Of a DNA stretch of 64,000 nt, positions 25,401 through 31,400 are shown piece after piece (position 1 is the first letter of the stretch; every line of letters begins with the position of its first letter). The stretch is from Diphasiastrum complanatum (taxonomy: Eukaryota > Streptophyta > Lycopodiopsida > Lycopodiales > Lycopodiaceae). Position numbers and translations under genes: made by a program. The stretch is from NCBI GenBank assembly GCA_029204225.1, contig CM055106.1, forward strand, positions 5,308,858 through 5,372,857. Reading direction: 5' to 3'. The notes beneath the pieces were generated by a model. It saw only the letters and a list, made by a program, of their open reading frames with translations, did not search any database and was not told where the DNA came from.

Positions 25401-28400
25401 TCTAAGAGAGAGAGAGAAAACAACAACAAGAGCAATGGAGAGCCAAACTGTATAAAATGGAATACACAATGAGCATCTAAGTACTCTACCTGGATGTGAC
25501 CAAATGCCACCAAACCCTAAGGTTAACCACTTACTAAATGTAGGGCACCCCCAAAAGTCAAGATAGGGACCCTAAACAAAATTAGACCCCTAAGGACCCA
25601 CGAGTCATTATATGACCAAAATTGGGTCCAACTGAACTTAAGACAAACTTAAGATGGCCTAAATAACTAAATACCCATGGTTACACAAATCTCGACCTTT
25701 TGGGTCAAAGTAACCTATGGATTAACTTCAGCGTAGTCATTTATTTCTAACACAGTAGAGTCACACAAGACATTGTTCATGAGCATCATGAATGTGGGTG
25801 ATGCATTGGTTAGCCCAAACATCATAACGAAAAGCTCATAATGCCCAAAATGGGTTTGGAAGGCCGTCTTCTATACATCTTCATCTCTGTATATGACGAT
25901 ACCCACTTTTGAGGTCTATCTTACTAAAAATGGTTGCAACATCAATCATGGGCATCGAATATCTGTGCTTTCAATCCCCTGTAATCAACAAACATCCGAA
26001 AACTACCAACTTTTTCTGAACAAGTAAAATAGGAGAGGCAAAGGGTGAATAACTAGGACCGACATACCCCAACTTGAGATGTTCCTCCGACATCCTTCTG
26101 AATTCCTCCTCTTTTAGGCTCATCCTATAAGGAGACCTACATACCAGATTTCCCCTAGGACTGAGCTCAATACAATGCTCAACATTCCTTCTAGGTGACA
26201 ATCCCTCTGGCATTGTCCCTAATTAGCATATGTTTAAACTAAGCGCAGATGGACTTTGCCAACTCCCTTGTTGGGTCACATGTACTGCAAATACATGTGC
26301 TATAGAAGATGCAAAAAACGATCAGGTTGCTTGTGGATCATTAGTGCGTGTGCTTATTTTGATTACTATCAAAACTGAAATCAACATTCACATAACACAA
26401 CCACAAATACTACAAGTCCATTCTCTTTATTTGTAGGTGTCTCTCCCCCTTTAAGACATGAGACATACCATCATGTCTAAACTTATACACATGCGAAATG
26501 AAATCTATAGCGGGCTGCTTACTCGCATGCCACCGCTTACCAAGTACAATATTAAACTTAGTTAATTTTGCAATCTCAAAGTTTAACTTCTCAACATACA
26601 TTTGAATAGGCAAAGAAGCCCGAGAGACTCTCATCCCAAACCTCTGTTCCCTTACCATTTGGCATCTCAACTATATACCGATATTCAAAAGGAACAATAG
26701 CTAAGCAAAGCTTCTTCACCACATATAATTTGATAATATTATGTAAGGAACTAGCATCAAATAATACGAGCACGTCATGCCTTCCAACTTCCCCCTCATG
26801 TGTATTAGCTCACTATCTGGAAATTGATAGGCTTCATGCGCCTTGGAGGACAAAAAGACCTAGTGCCTCTTGAACAATCTTATGCACCAAGATAGTCATG
26901 ACAAATCTAGTGTCCTCATTGGTCCTTACCAATAAGTCATCCGAAATTTTCTCATCTTGACATTGTTGTAATACATGGAGCTTTTCACCCGTGCATCAAG
27001 GACAATCCTTGAAAAGATGCTTGCCAAGAGAGAAAAAACATAATCCGTCTTTCTTGGTGGTTTCCTTTTGCTATGGAGTGAGGGGAGATTTGTCATAAGC
27101 ACAACAAGCTATACGAGGCATTGACTTATGCTTCAAAGTTTATTGCATCTGGATAGGGTCCTTCTGCAAGAAATCTTTTTGACCAACTTGGCCAAACTTC
27201 CACAAACCCTTCTTCTGGGGCCAACTTGCCACCCCAGATTCAGCCTTGTTGTGCACATTACCTTCAAAGTTGAGCATTGTTGCAACTGCCTCTTCAAAGG
27301 TTTTGCAACCTTCATTAAGCACTAAAGGTCTCAACTCTTCATAAAGGCCAAAGATGAACTTGTGCACCACAAGCGATTCAGAAATCTCCTCTGGTATCTT
27401 AAAGCAGTTCCTTGTACTTATCGAAATATTCTTGCACCATGTATTGCCTTTGACAATGCAAAAACCCAGCATTCGTCGCACGTAGGATGAAACTGAGCTC
27501 TGAAAGCTCACTTGAAATCAACCCACGTGGAAGGAGCCTGATTGAACCTCAATAACTTGCACCACTCTGGTCAGCAAAGTCAATAAAATGATAAGCAACT
27601 TAGCGCGCTCACCAACCTTCTTCAATTGGAGTAGTATTCTTCCCATTTGTGCAATCACTAATCTACAACATCAGTAGTCCTTTGAGGAGGGGTTTCCAAA
27701 AAGTAGGTAGGCTTTATATCTTTGTCCTTTGGATAGGGCGAAGGATACATAGGACGTGTAAAAGGAGGGGTTGGAAATGAATATGGATATGGTGGAGGAT
27801 ACTAAGGACATGACCATAACTCCTAGCTACAATTGAGAGCATCGCTCGCATCTTTGCCTGTCCATGTGAGCTTGCACAGATGGAGAGACATCCACAGGTG
27901 AACTCACATTCACCATATTTGGATTATGGTCAGGGCTAGGCATAGGGTGAGGAAGCGGCAACTGAAGGGCAATTGGAGGGCTAAGAGGGATATCAACATG
28001 GTCATCTACAATAATGAATATAGTAGGGAAAAAATACGAAAGGAAAACTCTCTCTCTTTCTTGTCTCTCAATCAAAACAAAAATAACCGCAAAGTAATAT
28101 TTCTCGTAAAGAGGGAAAATGGGGAAAAAATAAACCTAAAAATCAGAATTCGTAGAGGATATAGATTACTCCATGATCTTGATGATTCGTGTCAAACCCA
28201 CACTCCTGACGAGCCTTCGAACACTATAGAACCATATTCAGCTTTTAAAACCCAAAAATCTTAAGGCTGCCACAAACTTTTAGACCATAAAAAAACAGCC
28301 CCAAATCAGATGTAAATCACTTGCAATCAGATCTGAAAAAATGCCAAGGCTCTATCCATAGTAGGTCACCCTTCTCTAAGGAAGCAACGTGCTGAATTTC

Positions 28401-31400
28401 AGGTCGAACACCACATTCTGGATAAACAACTCGGCTACTTGCGGATTCATGACCATCATGGTCATTGCAATGAAATGGGCCATCTTGGAAAACCTACTTA
28501 CCACTAACGTAATGGAGTAAAACCCAAATTGGGTCCTAGGTAGACCAACAATAAAATCCATAGAGATGCTTTCCCACCTTCCTGTAGGTATCTCAAAGTG
28601 GATGCAACAAGTTTGGAGGACTTACTCTCTCGACCTGGTTCATCTGACAAGCCATGCAACGTTGGACGTACTCCCTTACATCTTGTTGCAATCGTGGCCA
28701 GAAATAACGCCTTCTTACTAGCCCACTGGTCTTATCAATACCAGGGTGCCCTACGCAAGGACTATCATGGCATTCACAAAGTATCTTACGACGAAGATCC
28801 TTCACATCTAGCACGAATACCTTTCCATTTCTCAACAACATACCTTCCTTCATGGTGTATGTTAGATACGTACTGGTGTGTCCCTCTATAGAAGCGATAG
28901 ACGTGGTCTTCCATTTGGTCGACTATCTTGCGCGCCTCAGGCCACACGCACTGACAATGTGGGTCCTTTTGTTGGGCTCTCTTGATCTCCTCCATGAGAT
29001 CACTATCAACTATAGTAAAGCTCATTTGATGCAGTATCTGCGATACTGCATCAATGACCACATTTTCCTTCCCTCTTTGAAAGTGAATTTCCAAATGAAA
29101 TCTCTACATCAACTCGGCCCACCAAGCTTGGCGGCCCTCCAAATTTGGCTGAGTGTAGAGATACTTAAAAGTATGGTGGTCTGTGTACACAAAACTTGCC
29201 TTCTTATTCTAAGCATGCCAAACCAAGCAACACAAAAGGTAATGGATGGTGGACAAACCAACCCAACAATCCTAGATCAAACAGATCTAGCCCCCAAGCT
29301 ATATACCAATCTCAAAGAGGAATGAGGAATCACACCAACAGCATACGGCTACTAGCACCACAATCAAGCATCCACCAGTGAGAGCCCAATAGGTATCCTC
29401 ATACTCTCCAAGGCCCATGCACCACTGTGACACCTCACTGGACACCTCTGCAGCCTATCTGGGCCACGTCATCCAGTTGCCCAATGACTCACTGATAGAT
29501 CCATGCCAATCCACCATCATGAGTTTAGGCTACAACCATTAATTATGACCATATACACATAAGGGCCCCAAATCCCTTGTAGTCACAATTAACTTACGGG
29601 TTGTTGGTCTATTGATCCCTAGTACATCCTTTAGACACCAAAAATGGCTTTAGCACCCTTATGTAGGTAACCAAACCTGAAAAGCAAAAGTGTGTCTAAA
29701 TCACACACAAATTAGGTATAGTAGGGCGCCCTCTTGCCAACAAACAAATCTAAAAATCTCAGCCAAAAACCGTGTCGTTTGGACACCAAGGGCGCCCTCC
29801 TGCAAGCATGTAAATCTGAAAATTTCAGGTTGAAAAATGTGTCAATCGAACATACAAAATGGATGTAGATGGGTGCCCTCCTGCAAAATTACAAATCTGA
29901 ATTTTTTAGCCACAAATGTGTAGTAGGGCACATGTGGGATGGTGCCCTCCTAAATAGCCTAACTTCTTCTACAAGCTTCATTAATCTAACTTCACCAACA
30001 AGCTACTTAATAAAAACCAGCAAGCCCCTACTGAGTTAGGGTCTTTTATTAACAAGGCCATTTGGACCCATGAATTTCTACGTGGGGGCCCAATACTAAC
30101 TTAACTTGGCCAATAGAGAAATAACCAATGGTTACACATGTCTCAATCTTTTGGGTCAAAGTAACCTAGAGGTTTTTTATTAACATAGCATATCCATTAA
30201 CATATTCTAACAAGATCTCAAGGTGACGGTATTTTACACTAGTCAAAACACCTAGTGGTATCATTTGGAAGAAGTGTGTTCGATAGAACTCTAGCTTGAC
30301 CCCTAAGGATCCAGCCCAAACCGTCTATGTATAAGATCTATAGATGAATCGTTTGATGTATGAATGACTACCTTCTTAAAGACATAAAATGGAGATACCA
30401 TACCGGTGCATCAATTTGGAGGCTTGAGTATACCATGACAAAAGGTATCCCTACTCTTGTGAAGATGCTACGTAGTGGTAACTACAAGAGAAGGATACTT
30501 GGTGTTGTCCATTTCAGGCCACTCCCTTATCCGCTAGAGGCAAATAGTGACCTAAACATGGCCTCATATGAAGTCGAGGGACCGCAAACTCGGCCAATAC
30601 TATATGATGGGAATTTGAGTAAATAAGATGAAGTCAGTAGGTCTGGGCGATATCGTTATGGGTGACGCAAGAACCATGTATAATGTATTGGCATACTGGA
30701 CGTAGGTGTACAAGTCCATGAGAGGAGGTGGTGAGAGTGAGGAAGACATTCCAAAAGACAAGGATTGTATGAACTTCTTATTTTCTAAGTTTTCGTAGTT
30801 GATTATCTTTTTGAGCACAAAGCAAGGTATTGTTATAGAGAATTTTTTAAAACATTGGGTGCAATAATTAGTTGTTGGGCGACAAGGAGGTGAAGATCGT
30901 GCCAATTTGTGTCGTACCAAGTGTTCCAGAGGAACTTGTATTTTGTAGTTTTGGAGCGGTAGGGCTTGGAAGGGATAATAGAGATGTTGTAGTGTGTAGG
31001 GAGGTTGTTAGGGTCAAATCTGACTCTAGAATGACCTCGGCATGGCCGGTTAGCCAAGGCCAAGTATTGGCGAAGGCCGGTAACCGGAGTGGACATCTGT
31101 CCCTAGCTGGGACCATCATAGGCAGTGACCAGTGTGACCACCTGACAAGTTGTCAGAGTTGCAGTGAATTGTGACAAGATCCTAGTCGTTGGTGACGAGA
31201 TGCTAGCCGACAAGTAACCGGGGTGACCAAGTGGATCATAGCTCTTCAATGAGGCACGGGGGTTGGTACCCTATGAGTCACTCAATATTCATATGTCACA
31301 GGTGACATGCATGCCAGGTGGATTGATTGCTTACAATTGAATGCCATGAGCTAGGTGATAGGAATAGCAGGTAGGACGACTCATAAAGGGGGTGGGATGC

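Larger units (their letters stand above)
19733..25752 (-). mobile_element. Copia-1, youngest nested copia element
   Basis: This is a complete LTR-to-LTR insertion of 6020 bp, flanked by the exact 5-bp duplication CAGTA (19728-19732 and 25753-25757). It interrupts the gypsy RT precisely. The LTRs are 440 and 438 bp and differ by about seven substitutions and one 2-bp indel by eye, so it is recent. Minus-strand order is gag, protease, integrase, RT, RNase H. It is defective: frames are broken and the catalytic part of integrase is replaced by a copied linker. Confidence 0.92.
19087..29630 (-). mobile_element. Gypsy element Y, rearranged and interrupted by a copia
   Basis: LTR pieces (19087-19212 and 29225-29630) share the phrase CAACCATTAATTATGAC and a GGGCCCCAAAT core. 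Internal parts on the minus strand are gag (27140-27511), protease (26410-26773), RT fingers (25971-26213) and, after the copia insertion, RT palm and thumb (19213-19732). RNase H and integrase sit near the other LTR at 28376-29225, upstream of gag. Either two partial copies are fused or the element is internally rearranged. Confidence 0.65.
17369..30212 (-). mobile_element. Copia element Z, outermost level of the nest
   Basis: A 3' LTR at 17369-17704 and the end of a matching 5' LTR near 29945-30212 bound it. Flanks ATATC (17364-17368) and AGATC (30213-30217) differ at one base and may be the target duplication. Between them lie Z gag/pol relics (17742-19085), a gypsy element (19087-29630) that itself carries a younger copia (19733-25752), and Z leader sequence (29640-29944). 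The element is antisense to the PINX1-like gene inside intron 6. Confidence 0.7.

Noticed and set aside
30360-30626. 88-codon plus frame
   Set aside because: No motif, no splice or promoter support, and it lies in an intron full of debris.
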